A stretch of DNA of 64,000 nt from Blautia glucerasea (GTDB taxonomy: Bacteria; Bacillota; Clostridia; Lachnospirales; Lachnospiraceae). Location: NCBI RefSeq assembly GCF_020537505.1, contig NZ_JAJBMO010000003.1, positions 62,001 through 126,000 on the forward strand, in the 5' to 3' direction. The notes beneath the pieces were generated by a model. It saw nothing but the letters and a program-made list of their open reading frames with translations, did not search any database and was not told the DNA's origin. The number at the start of each line of letters is the position of its first letter. The first letter of the stretch is position 1. Made by a program: the position numbers and the translations under genes. This document shows, piece after piece, positions 33,439-42,006 of this stretch.

Positions 33439-33726
33439 ATGGAAATGAAAAGGGTAAAAGTCGCAACACACGAAGAGTTGGAGATATTGCAGAAAAGTGT
33501 TGACGGAATATTAAGTTTTGTATTGGACGTTCGAAATATTTTCGGCTATGACTGCTTTGTTGAAGAAACGGAGGAGGAAATCAAAATCGTTCGTAAATTA
33601 TATGATTTACTTGTCTTCAGTATGGAACCCGACGATCTGAATGAACAATTAAAAGAGTTAGAATCAGAAGATCCGAAAGCATGCACATTTATTTACCGAT
33701 TCATCAAAACAAAATTGAATAAATAA
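33439..33726 (+). CDS. small acidic phage protein
   Basis: 95 residues, helical, soluble; starts after AAAGGAGAAAAA. EELEILQKSVDGILSFV then a run of acidic helices. Not recognised. Confidence 0.55.
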   Translation: MEMKRVKVATHEELEILQKSVDGILSFVLDVRNIFGYDCFVEETEEEIKIVRKLYDLLVFSMEPDDLNEQLKELESEDPKACTFIYRFIKTKLNK

Positions 33727-33752
33727 TTTAGCTGTGAGAGGAGAAAAATAAC

Positions 33753-33914
33753 ATGTGGAGAGAAGAGTTAATTTTGAATAAGATATTTGCAATCATTACG
33801 ATTCTTATTGGAGCGTTGTCAGTCCCGGTTGAGTGGGATGCAACGTTCTTTTTATTTACTTTAATTGTCGGCGGATATCTGTTCTTTGCCAAACGAAACT
33901 GGATCGCTTTGTGA
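33753..33914 (+). CDS. 53-residue membrane protein
   Basis: Two hydrophobic segments (IFAIITILIGALSVPV; TFFLFTLIVGGYLFFA). GAGAGGAGA ahead of ATG. Confidence 0.5.
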   Translation: MWREELILNKIFAIITILIGALSVPVEWDATFFLFTLIVGGYLFFAKRNWIAL

Positions 33915-33924
33915 GGTGACGGTT

Positions 33925-34299
33925 ATGGGAAGAGCCGAGCGAAGAAGAGAACAGAAACAGGAACAAAAATCTAAAACGGTTACATACAATCTCACAAAAG
34001 AGCAATTAGATGTAATGGTTCGTGAGAAAATTGGAGAAGAACTTGTACGAATCAAGAGGGAAGCTACCGATGAAGCTGTAAACACAGCACTTACTCTGTT
34101 GCTGACCTTACCCTTAGAGGTTCTCATGGACCATTTTTGGAAAAAATCATACCCGCAAAAGATTCCTAAGTTTGCCGATCTTTTGATTGATTATTATGAG
34201 AAATGGCAGGACGGCGAACTGGATTTGGATGAGTTAAAAGAAGACCTCTGGAAATATGGGGGAGTAAAATTCAGGGAGGGACAGATCAATGGTAAATGA
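33925..34299 (+). CDS. conserved phage protein
   Basis: 124 residues; a very basic N-terminus (GRAERRREQKQEQKSK) and an acidic, helical remainder including TALTLLLTLPLEVLMDHF and a C-terminal DELKEDLWKYGGVKF. The plan recurs in Firmicutes siphophages; possibly nucleic-acid-associated. Start ATG 33925 behind GAGGTGAC. Confidence 0.65.
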   Translation: MGRAERRREQKQEQKSKTVTYNLTKEQLDVMVREKIGEELVRIKREATDEAVNTALTLLLTLPLEVLMDHFWKKSYPQKIPKFADLLIDYYEKWQDGELDLDELKEDLWKYGGVKFREGQINGK

Positions 34300-34492
34300 C
34301 GATATGAGAAAGAACAGTGAAGGGTATTCTGATCCAACTGTTTACAATGCTTTGAAGAATATTGAGAAGGATGGGGATGAAAGATTTCATAAACTTCTCG
34401 ATGCGATCTTCACTATTTGTGAGCTTTCCGGGTTCCATATCGAAGAAAGAATCATTGTGAAAGACAAGAAAACTGGTAGAATTTGGAGGTAA
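34289..34492 (+). CDS. small phage protein
   Basis: 67 residues overlapping the previous gene by 11 bp. NSEGYSDPTVYNALKNI and VKDKKTGRIWR are recognisable from related phages. It is the last gene before an inserted segment. Confidence 0.6.
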   Translation: MVNDDMRKNSEGYSDPTVYNALKNIEKDGDERFHKLLDAIFTICELSGFHIEERIIVKDKKTGRIWR

Positions 34493-34506
34493 AAAGTGAC
34501 GAATAT

Positions 34507-34524
34507 TTCTAATCTAGGATAGAA
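34507..34524. promoter_or_regulatory. operator-like palindrome, second copy
   Basis: TTCTAATCTAGGATAGAA, two bases different from 5855-5872 and with the same symmetric arms. A third, weaker CTAG-centred site (TCTAATCTAGGTTA) follows at about 34530. Confidence 0.4.
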
Positions 34525-34561
34525 TTTCGTCTAATCTAGGTTAAAAATCCTGGTAGTAACA

Positions 34562-34860
34562 GGTCATTTTTCTGCCCACTTTTGGGTTTTAGGATTTGAC
34601 CAAAGCCCACTTATTTTTGACCAGAGCGAAAAATTTGAAGAAAAATGGAGCAGAAAATCGGAATTTTGGTCAAATTTCTGGCCATTTGCCCGGTTTCTGC
34701 CCACTTTTAAAACCCCACTTTGACCACGAAAAACCCAGTATTTATGCGGGTTTGCGGGCTTTTTGCCCACTTTCCCACTTTTTTTCTTTAAACTATTATG
34801 ATAAAAAAATTAATATAATATATAAATATGGCCAATAAAAGTGGGCTTTTGACCAAAACC
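34562..34860. other. relic attachment/arm-site region of another element
   Basis: A gene-free stretch with TGCCCACTTTT or its complement at least four times and TTTGACCA-type boxes about five times, ending in the 42-bp terminator repeat. Runs of short direct repeats next to an integrase-type terminator are what the att region of a different tyrosine-recombinase phage looks like. No integrase remains. Confidence 0.4.
34725..34766. repeat. 42-bp terminator-like repeat, right copy
   Basis: Identical to 5271-5312 just inside attL. Confidence 0.8.
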
Positions 34861-34878
34861 GAAAAAGGAGTGATTTTT

Positions 34879-35067
34879 ATGAGTGCAAAAAGAAAAGTGA
34901 GCTGGCGAGATATATTTGACAATTTCAAAACTGTATATCCAACCTTGTCAAAAAATGCAAGAGATTTTAGACCACATGATTATATGAGCATTATCGTATA
35001 TTTCAGAGATGGAAGCCAGATGATCTATGATGATGTTAGAAAACGAGGAAAACTTATTGTTGCCTAA
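34879..35067 (+). CDS. small phage protein
   Basis: 62 residues; ATG 34879 follows AAAAAGGAG. Basic start (SAKRKVSWRDIF) and beta strands SIIVYFRDGSQMIYDDV. Small proteins of this type are common in Lachnospiraceae prophages; unknown role. Confidence 0.6.
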   Translation: MSAKRKVSWRDIFDNFKTVYPTLSKNARDFRPHDYMSIIVYFRDGSQMIYDDVRKRGKLIVA

Positions 35068-35103
35068 ATTACTCTTTCTTTTCTTTTTGATTCGTGATAT
35101 ACT

Positions 35104-35264
35104 AAATACGCCACACAATCGTATATCGCATAAAACGTTCAAGGGAATAGCTTCGGTAAAAAGTGTATTCTCTCTTTTACTTATACCCTTGAACGGTACG
35201 AGATTGTGTGGCAACAATGGGAGAAGCATTTTTTCGGTGCGTCTCTATGGGGCGCACTTTTTTT
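35104..35264 (+). ncRNA. candidate nested-hairpin RNA with its own promoter and terminator
   Basis: TGaTATACT (35095-35103) is an extended -10. Two nested perfect stems follow: GCCACACAATC/GATTGTGTGGC (35110-35120 with 35202-35212) and CGTTCAAGGG/CCCTTGAACG (35136-35145 with 35186-35195). A strong terminator ends it at 35264. Expected RNA about 155 nt, no ORF. Confidence 0.55.
35237..35264 (+). terminator. intrinsic terminator
   Basis: GTGCG/CGCAC stem and seven T's. Confidence 0.85.
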
Positions 35265-35299
35265 AATGCTCTTAATTTACCATTGGATGGAGGAAGAGT

Positions 35300-36355
35300 A
35301 TGAGTGAATCGGAGAATAATTCAATAATGCAACTGATGGAATTGGAGAATGATTTTAAGTTGGAGGCAGTTAACACACCATACGATCTCGCCAATGGATA
35401 TATTAAGATTGGTTTAACTAATGATCAAAAGTGCCAAATGAGCAATGCCATTCAGCATTTACCAGAAATGTTTGCTACTAGTTCAATGGCTAATGCGTAT
35501 ATCGCAAAATTTCCAGATGGTATTAATCGTACGCTTGTGTCATTAAAGCAAGGTGGATTCATGAGTTTCTGGAAAAAAGAAAATGGTCAATTTGGTGGAA
35601 CCGCATCGTTATATCCATTAAAGAATGAGGCGATGATACTCGGTGCATTTTCAGCAATGGCGTTTGCGTCGGGACAGTATTTTATTACGCAGGTTAATTC
35701 CGAACTAAAGAAGATAAATCAGAACATTGATAAAATTCTGGAATTCTTATATGGGGATAAGAAGGCTGAGCTTCTATCGGAAGTGAGTTTTGTTAAGTAT
35801 GCTTATGAAAACTTTTCATCCATTATGGCTCATGACGAACAACGAGTAGCTACAATTGCAAGTCTTCAGGAGGCAAAAAAGGTTGCCATTAAAGATGCTG
35901 AATTTTACATGAACGATTTGGACTTAACCGTGAATGGAAAAGATGGTATAGAAAAGTTAGTTGGAAATGCGTTCCAGATAAAAGAGAGTTTAGAGTTATC
36001 GATTCAGTTGTATGGAATGAGCAGTATTTTGGAAACATATTTTTCTCAAAATTATGATGCCGAATTTATCAAGTACATTGATCGGGAGATGACAGCGTAT
36101 ATCGATAAGTGTGAAAAAAGAATGCTTAGCAGTTTTAGCATTTTGAAAAAGCATATAGCTGATTATAAAGGTCGATGGCTTGAAAAGATTGATAAATCTC
36201 AATACGAAAAAGATGTTTGTGAATTGATCGATTCGTTGAATAACGGTGAGGAATCTGTAATGAGAAAAACGCTTCGGAAAACATTGCGTGCAGTTTCCGA
36301 GGTAAAAGAATTTTATATTTCCCAAAGTGGAGATGTGTATTTGAAAAAAAATTAA
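35300..36355 (+). CDS. moron-like protein with membrane segment and coiled coil
   Basis: 351 residues. A soluble N-terminal domain, one hydrophobic segment (about residues 116-135, MILGAFSAMAFASGQYFI), then VNSELKKINQNIDKILEFL, a coiled coil, and a long helical C-terminus. GGAGGAAGAG ribosome site. It lies in a segment that cut off the 5' end of the next gene, with its own RNA and terminators, as a lysogenic-conversion gene would. Superinfection exclusion or defence is possible; no motif proves it. Confidence 0.6.
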   Translation: MSESENNSIMQLMELENDFKLEAVNTPYDLANGYIKIGLTNDQKCQMSNAIQHLPEMFATSSMANAYIAKFPDGINRTLVSLKQGGFMSFWKKENGQFGGTASLYPLKNEAMILGAFSAMAFASGQYFITQVNSELKKINQNIDKILEFLYGDKKAELLSEVSFVKYAYENFSSIMAHDEQRVATIASLQEAKKVAIKDAEFYMNDLDLTVNGKDGIEKLVGNAFQIKESLELSIQLYGMSSILETYFSQNYDAEFIKYIDREMTAYIDKCEKRMLSSFSILKKHIADYKGRWLEKIDKSQYEKDVCELIDSLNNGEESVMRKTLRKTLRAVSEVKEFYISQSGDVYLKKN

Positions 36356-36375
36356 ATTATATTTGTAGACAGAGA

Positions 36376-37566
36376 TGTAATTCAACTTCCAGCAAAGTTA
36401 GAATTACTTCAACACCACAGTTAAAAGGACTGATCGGATTTGATACTAAAGAAGCGTATGGTCCAGATTCGAGCTCTCCTGTAAAAGTTGAAACCGTTGG
36501 TTCAAGAGAGATAGAGTACTATTCAAGAAATGGAAAGACCTATAAGAAAATGGGCAATAAACAAATCGAAATGGGGAAAGTCTCTAACTTGATTACGGAT
36601 ATGACTTTGAAAGGAGCTACCGAAGAAGAACTTACCAGAGCAATCCGTCACAGCATGGTTGTTATTGATGCAGAGAAACATGCTTTGGATTACAAGCAGA
36701 GCGAGATCGATAATGGTATTGCCTCGTTAAAGAAAAAGTATCAAGGTAGCATTGATAAAGATGGCAATTATCATGAGGGTGCTTCAACGTTGATTTCCAG
36801 AGCTAAATCTGAAACTCAGGTTTACAAGAGAAAAGGTTCTCCAATAATCAATGAAGATGGTTCCTTATCATACAAAACCGTAAAAGAAGAGTATGTCAAT
36901 AAAAATGGTAAACTCAAATTCAGAATGCAAAACAGTACCAAGATGGCAGAAGCTAAAGATGCTCGTGAGTTATCTTCCGGTACTCCGCAAGAGGAAGCCT
37001 ATGCTGATTATGCTAATACCATGAAATCATTGGCGAACCAGGCTCGAAGAGAGATGATTAATACTGGTAAGATTGCCTATTCCGCCGCTGCTAAGAATAC
37101 CTACCAGGGGGAAGTTAAATCATTGTCTGCAAAACTTAACATTGCATTATCGAATGCGCCAAGGGAGAGACAGGCACAGGTGATGGCGAATGCAACTGTG
37201 GCAGCAAAGAAGAAAGAAAATCCAGACATGACAAAAGCTGAGATAAAAAAAGCAAACCAGCAGGCATTATCTTCAGCAAGAACCTCTGTGGGGGCGCATC
37301 GCACACCTGTCGAGATTACAGATCGAGAATGGGAGGCTATCCAGGCGGGAGCTATTAGTGAGAATAAACTTATTCAAATTCTGAATAATACAAATATTGA
37401 TACTATTCGTCAGCGAGCAACTCCGCGAGCTACAAATTCTTTGAGCACAGCAAAACAGCATAGAATTTCAGCAATGCGTGCTTCTGGCTATACAACTTCA
37501 GAGATTGCAGATGCTCTTGGCGTATCAACTTCTACAGTTTCAAAGTATTTAAATGGAAAGGGATGA
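36376..37566 (+). pseudogene. 5'-truncated phage HTH protein gene
   Basis: Coding-like sequence (SSKVRITSTPQLKGLIGFD, then EAYGPDSSSPVKVETVGS) runs in frame before the first ATG at 36550, but no start codon precedes it back to the stop at 36247. Known homologues of this family begin with that stretch, so the start was lost. The remaining protein (338 residues from ATG 36550, which has no ribosome site) has a C-terminal helix-turn-helix (MRASGYTTSEIADALGVS). Translation from 36550 is possible. Normally sits between accessory genes and the packaging module. Confidence 0.65.
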
Positions 37567-37575
37567 GAGTGTTAA

Positions 37576-37818
37576 ATGACAGCAGATTGTGCATTAACCA
37601 CGATTGATAATCCTTTTGATCCTTTTAAACAATTTGATGAATGGTTCATGTTTGACGAGGAAAAAGGATATCATTCAACTTCTTATTTAGGACGAATTGC
37701 TCGAACATCTGATCAGCTTTCTGATGAAGAAAATAGAATTGAAGTTGAGAGAGCAATTGATGAAATCATCAAGTATGATTTTAGAGGAATCTATAAGAAG
37801 GTAAAGAACTTAAATTAA
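37576..37818 (+). CDS. small conserved phage protein
   Basis: 80 residues: DNPFDPFKQFDEWFMFDEEKGY, then IARTSDQLSDEEN and a helical end. A conserved small protein found just before the packaging genes of many Firmicutes siphophages; function unknown. Confidence 0.7.
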   Translation: MTADCALTTIDNPFDPFKQFDEWFMFDEEKGYHSTSYLGRIARTSDQLSDEENRIEVERAIDEIIKYDFRGIYKKVKNLN

Positions 37819-38007
37819 AAAGAGAAAACCATCCGTGCTTATAGGCAGAAAAGAAAAAAATAAATATTCAGTTACAACATAACATAAATCAACAATAATT
37901 ATCGTTTTGTAGTAATTGAAGTGCAACAAATTCACATAATCATCCACGTGAAAGTAATCAAATCTATAAAAGACAAGTCATTAGGACTGGAACGATGATA
38001 ATTAGGG

Positions 38008-38052
38008 ATAGAGGGGGCTTGCTAAAAATGCACCCCCTCCCCGCATCGCCCC
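38008..38052. other. candidate cos site in the gene-free stretch before terminase
   Basis: GAGGGGGC and GCACCCCCTC (38011-38039) are inverted around TTGCTAAAAAT, followed by GC-rich sequence and a CCCCGGGG palindrome. The position just before the small terminase and HNH genes is usual for cos phages. The surrounding 437 bp (37819-38256) contain no convincing gene. Confidence 0.4.
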
Positions 38053-38256
38053 GGTCTTTATTTTTTCCCCGGGGGATATTTTTTGAAAAACAAATCGGAC
38101 TGGTGCTTGAACAGGCTTATGAGTTTATTGATATTGGCTGCCTTTTTATCTCCTTTCGGCAGATGGAATGCTTATCAGAATTCTCATAAGTCTGTTTAAA
38201 CACCAGGAAAAGTGCGTATAAACTATCGATCAACTTACAGAAAGGAGGCATCAAGT

Positions 38257-38595
38257 ATGGGAAAAGTAAAGCAAAAAGCATCAAAAGACAGTTCTTCCAT
38301 GATGCGTCCGGCTCTAACACCTGAGGCAAGGGAAAACCAACTTATTTCCTTAGCTGTGGATCTTGCTGAAAAACAGTTAAGAGAAGGGACTGCTTCATCC
38401 CAGGTTATAACACATTATTTGAAATTAGGTTCAACAAAAGAACGAATCGAAAAAGAAATACTTGAAAAGCAAAAAGATTTAATCGACGCCAAAACACAAA
38501 ATCTTAAATCTATGGAAAGACAGGAGCAGATGTATGCTGAAGCATTAAAGGCGTTTCGAGGATATAGTGGTCATGGGGATGAAGAAGATGATTAG
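38257..38595 (+). CDS. small terminase-like phage protein
   Basis: 112 residues; ATG 38257 behind GAAAGGAGG. Contains ALTPEARENQLISLAVDLAEKQLREGTASS and a coiled-coil end. It always precedes the HNH and large terminase genes in related phages, so it is a probable DNA-recognition subunit. It overlaps the HNH gene by 8 bp. Confidence 0.65.
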   Translation: MGKVKQKASKDSSSMMRPALTPEARENQLISLAVDLAEKQLREGTASSQVITHYLKLGSTKERIEKEILEKQKDLIDAKTQNLKSMERQEQMYAEALKAFRGYSGHGDEEDD

Positions 38596-39004
38596 AACAT
38601 ATTCCGAATTGATCAAGTTGAAAACTTTTAAAGACCGATTTGAATATCTGAAGCTGGACGGAATTGTTGGAGAAGAAACATTCGGATTTGATCGGTACAT
38701 GAATCAGATATTTTATAAGTCCAGAGAATGGACTTCTGTCAGACGAGCGGTCATTATTCGGGATAATGGATGCGACCTTGGAGTGGAGGGTTATGAGATA
38801 CATGGGAAGATACTTATTCATCATATGAACCCGATTAATTTGAGTGACATAGTACATAAAACTGATGAGCTTTTGAATCCAGATTATCTTATTACAACAG
38901 TGTTATCTACACATAATGCTATTCATTACGGTGATGCGAGTTTATTACCTGCATTGCCAATTGAACGGAGGGCAAACGATACATGTCCATGGAAAAGAAA
39001 TTAA
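38588..39004 (+). CDS. HNH endonuclease (packaging-associated)
   Basis: 138 residues from ATG 38588. SREWTSVRRAVIIRDNG, then IHGKILIHHMNPI and STHNAIHYGD carry the HNH metal and general-base residues. HNH proteins next to the terminase assist cos cleavage in HK97-like phages. Confidence 0.85.
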   Translation: MIRTYSELIKLKTFKDRFEYLKLDGIVGEETFGFDRYMNQIFYKSREWTSVRRAVIIRDNGCDLGVEGYEIHGKILIHHMNPINLSDIVHKTDELLNPDYLITTVLSTHNAIHYGDASLLPALPIERRANDTCPWKRN

Positions 39005-39019
39005 GGGGGTGAGATCTAT

Positions 39020-39379
39020 ATGGACAGCATACTTACTTCTGTCAAGAAGATGTTAGGCATTGAAACAGAATATGAGCATTTCGATGCTGACATCCTTATG
39101 CACATTAATTCTGTGTTTTCAGTTTTAACGCAGTTAGGCGTTGGTCCAGCGTCTGGCTTCACGGTCACAGATGACAAAACTAACTGGGTGGAGTTTATGC
39201 AAGACGAACCAAAATTGAATTTGGTTAAATCGTATATGTTTCTAAAAGTAAAGCTGCTTTTCGATCCGCCAATGAGCAGCGCTGTATTAGAGTGCTATAA
39301 AACACAAATCAGCGAGTACGAATCAAGATTGAACTGGGCAGCAGAGAATGATGACATGGAGGAAAATCAAAATGGATAA
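39020..39379 (+). CDS. head-tail connector-like protein (gp6-like)
   Basis: 119 residues, helical, with GIETEYEHFDADILMHINS and an acidic end. This is the layout of small connector or adaptor proteins; its place before terminase rather than after capsid is normal in this phage group. Overlaps the next gene by 8 bp. Confidence 0.65.
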   Translation: MDSILTSVKKMLGIETEYEHFDADILMHINSVFSVLTQLGVGPASGFTVTDDKTNWVEFMQDEPKLNLVKSYMFLKVKLLFDPPMSSAVLECYKTQISEYESRLNWAAENDDMEENQNG

Positions 39380-39920
39380 CACATTCTTAGAACATCATGG
39401 CGTTAAGGGTATGAAATGGGGCGTTCGTCGTTACCAGAATAAAGATGGAACATTGACATCTGCTGGACGACGGAAGTCTGCCGAACCCTTAACATCTCAA
39501 CAGAAAACCGAACGAAATAAGAGAATTGCCAGAGTTGGAGTGGGTGTAGCTACGGTTGCGGCAGCAGCTTATTATGTCCATAAGAATCCAGAAAAAATTG
39601 GGAAAGTGATTTCTAAATTTCGCGGTGTAAAGATGAAAGATCTTAGCGAGAAAACAATTAACCGTGGAAAAACATATGTGAAAAGCTGTCTGAAAAATTC
39701 CGTGAACGGCGTTAAAGAGGGAATCCGTGAAGGAGCAAAAGAAGCACCTAAAAAAGCTGCTAAGACTGTAGTTACGGGTTTGGTTCTTAATCAGACTAAG
39801 AAGTATCTTGATTCGGTTGTAGGTAAAGAGGAAAGTGCCAGAATCTTCCAGGCAAATGACAACAAAAAGATTGGAAAATTCTGGAAAGTGGGACCGGATG
39901 ATAAGGACGATGACGATTAA
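39372..39920 (+). CDS. HHGVKGMKWGVR-motif protein
   Basis: 182 residues. Starts with LEHHGVKGMKWGVRRYQN, KDGTLTSAGRR, the conserved tag of a family linked to virion structure in Firmicutes phages. The rest is basic with a hydrophobic stretch (VGVGVATVAAAAYYV) and an acidic tail. Its shorter cousin motif also occurs in the toxin-domain protein at 24732. Confidence 0.7.
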   Translation: MDNTFLEHHGVKGMKWGVRRYQNKDGTLTSAGRRKSAEPLTSQQKTERNKRIARVGVGVATVAAAAYYVHKNPEKIGKVISKFRGVKMKDLSEKTINRGKTYVKSCLKNSVNGVKEGIREGAKEAPKKAAKTVVTGLVLNQTKKYLDSVVGKEESARIFQANDNKKIGKFWKVGPDDKDDDD

Positions 39921-39936
39921 ACAGTAGGAGAACAAT

Positions 39937-41682
39937 ATGGCATTATCAAACACTGCCGTCCCGAAATATTACGGCGAGTTTCGAGATGCCGTAATTCGAG
40001 GCGAGATTCCGGTATGTAAAGAAATCGAAATGGAAATGAACCGAATCGATGATCTTATTGCTGATCCAGATGTGTATTATGACGATCAAGCAGTAGAAGG
40101 CTTTATCAAGTATTGTGAAAACGAGCTTACATTAACCGATGGTTCTGATTTGAAATTGCTGGATTCATTTAAGGTCTGGGCTGAGCAAATATTCGGATGG
40201 TATGAATTTGAAGAGAATCGTGTGTATGTACCTTATGAGGACGGATACGGTGGAAGGTACGTAACAAAAATTAAGAGGAAACGTTTGATAAACAAGCAGT
40301 ATCTGATAGTTGCACGAGGCGCTGCAAAATCTATGTATGGTTCATGCTTGCAAAATTTTTTTCTTAATGTGGATGTTACAACGACTCATCAGATAACAAC
40401 TGCGCCAACAATGAAACAGGCAGAAGAGGTGTTATCTCCGATTCGAACGGCTATCACCAGATCCAGAGGCCCGTTTTATAAATTCTTAACAGAAGGTTCT
40501 TTGCAAAATACAACCGGTTCTAAAGCAAATCGCATGAAGTTATCTTCTACCAAAAAAGGAATCGAGAACTTTCTTACTGGATCACTACTGGAAGTACGAC
40601 CAATGCGAATAGACAAGCTCCAGGGACTACAGCTGAAAATGGCAACAGTCGACGAATGGCTTTCTGGCGATATCAGAGAAGATGTTATCGGAGCAATTGA
40701 ACAGGGAGCATCTAAAGTAGAAGATTATCTGATTGTCGCAATCAGTTCGGAGGGTACTGTCCGTAATGGAGCTGGCGATACAATCAAAATGGAATTGATG
40801 GACATTCTCAAAGGAGATTATGTCAATCCTCATGTATCAATCTGGTGGTATAAACTCGATTCTGTGGATGAAGTCCCCAATCCAAGAAAATGGCTGAAAG
40901 CAAACCCAAATATAGGAAAAACAGTAAGTTACGAGACATATCAAAGAGATGTCGACAGAGCTGAGAAAGCTCCAGCCGCTCGAAATGATATTCTTGCAAA
41001 ACGTTTTGGTCTTCCGATGGAAGGCTATACATATTACTTCACTTATGAAGAAACTCTTCCTCATAGGAAAAGAGATTATTGGCAAATGCCATGTTCAATG
41101 GGCGCAGATTTATCGCGAGGCGATGATTTCTGTGCTTTTACTTTTCTATTTCCATTATCAAATGGTTGTTTTGGTGTTAAAACTCGAAATTACATTTCTT
41201 CGTTAACTCTAATGAAACTTCCAGCGGCTATGAGAGTTAAATATGATCAGTTTCGCGATGAGGGCAGCCTTATTGTACTTGAGGGTACTGTCCTTGACAT
41301 GATGGAGGTTTATGAAGATCTGGACAACCACATTGTTGAATGCGGGTATGATGTTCGGAGTTTCGGTTATGATCCATATTACGCAAAAGAGTTTGTAGAA
41401 AGATGGGCGAGTGAAAATGGTCCGTTTGGTATTGAAAAAGTTATCCAGGGAGCCAGGACAGAATCAGTACCATTAGGTGAATTGAAAAAGTTATCGGAAG
41501 AAAGGATGTTGCTGTTTGATGAAGAACTTATGACATTCACGATGGGTAACTGTATCACACTGGAAGATACAAATGGAAACAGGAAACTATTGAAGAAGCG
41601 TCTGGATCATAAGATTGATGCCGTTGCCGCAATGCTAGATGCGTATGTGGCTTATAAAGCCAATAAAGAGGCATTTGAATAG
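39937..41682 (+). CDS. terL: large terminase subunit
   Basis: 581 residues. ATPase: ARGAAKSMYGS (Walker A, near residue 126) and ATVDEW (Walker B). Nuclease: GADLSRGDD (near 389) and HKIDAVAAMLDAY (near 558). It would translocate DNA into proheads through the portal. Complete, although the head genes that it serves are missing. Confidence 0.93.
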   Translation: MALSNTAVPKYYGEFRDAVIRGEIPVCKEIEMEMNRIDDLIADPDVYYDDQAVEGFIKYCENELTLTDGSDLKLLDSFKVWAEQIFGWYEFEENRVYVPYEDGYGGRYVTKIKRKRLINKQYLIVARGAAKSMYGSCLQNFFLNVDVTTTHQITTAPTMKQAEEVLSPIRTAITRSRGPFYKFLTEGSLQNTTGSKANRMKLSSTKKGIENFLTGSLLEVRPMRIDKLQGLQLKMATVDEWLSGDIREDVIGAIEQGASKVEDYLIVAISSEGTVRNGAGDTIKMELMDILKGDYVNPHVSIWWYKLDSVDEVPNPRKWLKANPNIGKTVSYETYQRDVDRAEKAPAARNDILAKRFGLPMEGYTYYFTYEETLPHRKRDYWQMPCSMGADLSRGDDFCAFTFLFPLSNGCFGVKTRNYISSLTLMKLPAAMRVKYDQFRDEGSLIVLEGTVLDMMEVYEDLDNHIVECGYDVRSFGYDPYYAKEFVERWASENGPFGIEKVIQGARTESVPLGELKKLSEERMLLFDEELMTFTMGNCITLEDTNGNRKLLKKRLDHKIDAVAAMLDAYVAYKANKEAFE

Positions 41683-41704
41683 ATTACACTTTTGAGGTAT
41701 CCAA

Positions 41705-41730
41705 CGTAAAGCAAATCTAAATGGGTTGGG
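41705..41730 (+). repeat. left arm of inverted repeat
   Basis: CGTAAAGCAAATCTAAA is perfect and 7 of the next 9 bases match the complement of 41913-41938. Confidence 0.85.
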
Positions 41731-41748
41731 AGTGATTTAAGAGAGCCA

Positions 41749-41904
41749 CTATTCGTGACTCTCGTGCTTTGCTCTGTTAGCATCAAAGTATTTCGAATAG
41801 CTTACATACTGTCTGCGTTCAGAGCGTTCCATATAAGCCAGGTACTTAGGAAATTTCGGTTCCTTGTCGCTTGATGGCTTATAAAACTTGCTGTAGTTAA
41901 TCAT
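41749..41904 (-). CDS. 51-residue reverse gene inside the inverted repeat
   Basis: ATG on the reverse strand behind GGATTGGGGGT (the repeat itself supplies the ribosome site). Basic, Tyr/Ser/Lys-rich (INYSKFYKPSSDKEPKFPKY; RQYVSYSKYFDAN). A GAGAGCCAC/GTGACTCTC hairpin lies at its 3' end. It is flanked by 26-bp inverted repeats and placed between terminase and portal, against the direction of transcription. Confidence 0.6.
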   Translation of the reverse strand: MINYSKFYKPSSDKEPKFPKYLAYMERSERRQYVSYSKYFDANRAKHESHE

Positions 41905-41912
41905 AACATACC

Positions 41913-41938
41913 CCCAATCCTTTTAGATTTGCTTTACG
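41913..41938 (-). repeat. right arm of inverted repeat
   Basis: Complement of 41705-41730 with 24 of 26 positions matching. The pair encloses 182 bp. Confidence 0.85.
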
Positions 41939-42006
41939 CATACCATATATTGTAATTGGTGACAGATGAAGTGTCAACATGTAGTAAATGGAGGTGAAAA
42001 TTCAAA

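Noticed and set aside
34564..34770. Reverse-strand frame ending in the 42-bp repeat, resembling an integrase tail
   Set aside because: Only the terminal repeat-like stretch resembles an integrase end; no catalytic motif remains, so I treat it as relic sequence.
37995..38189. 64-residue plus-strand frame over the candidate cos region
   Set aside because: No ribosome site, and the sequence is explained better by the GC-rich inverted repeat of a cos site.
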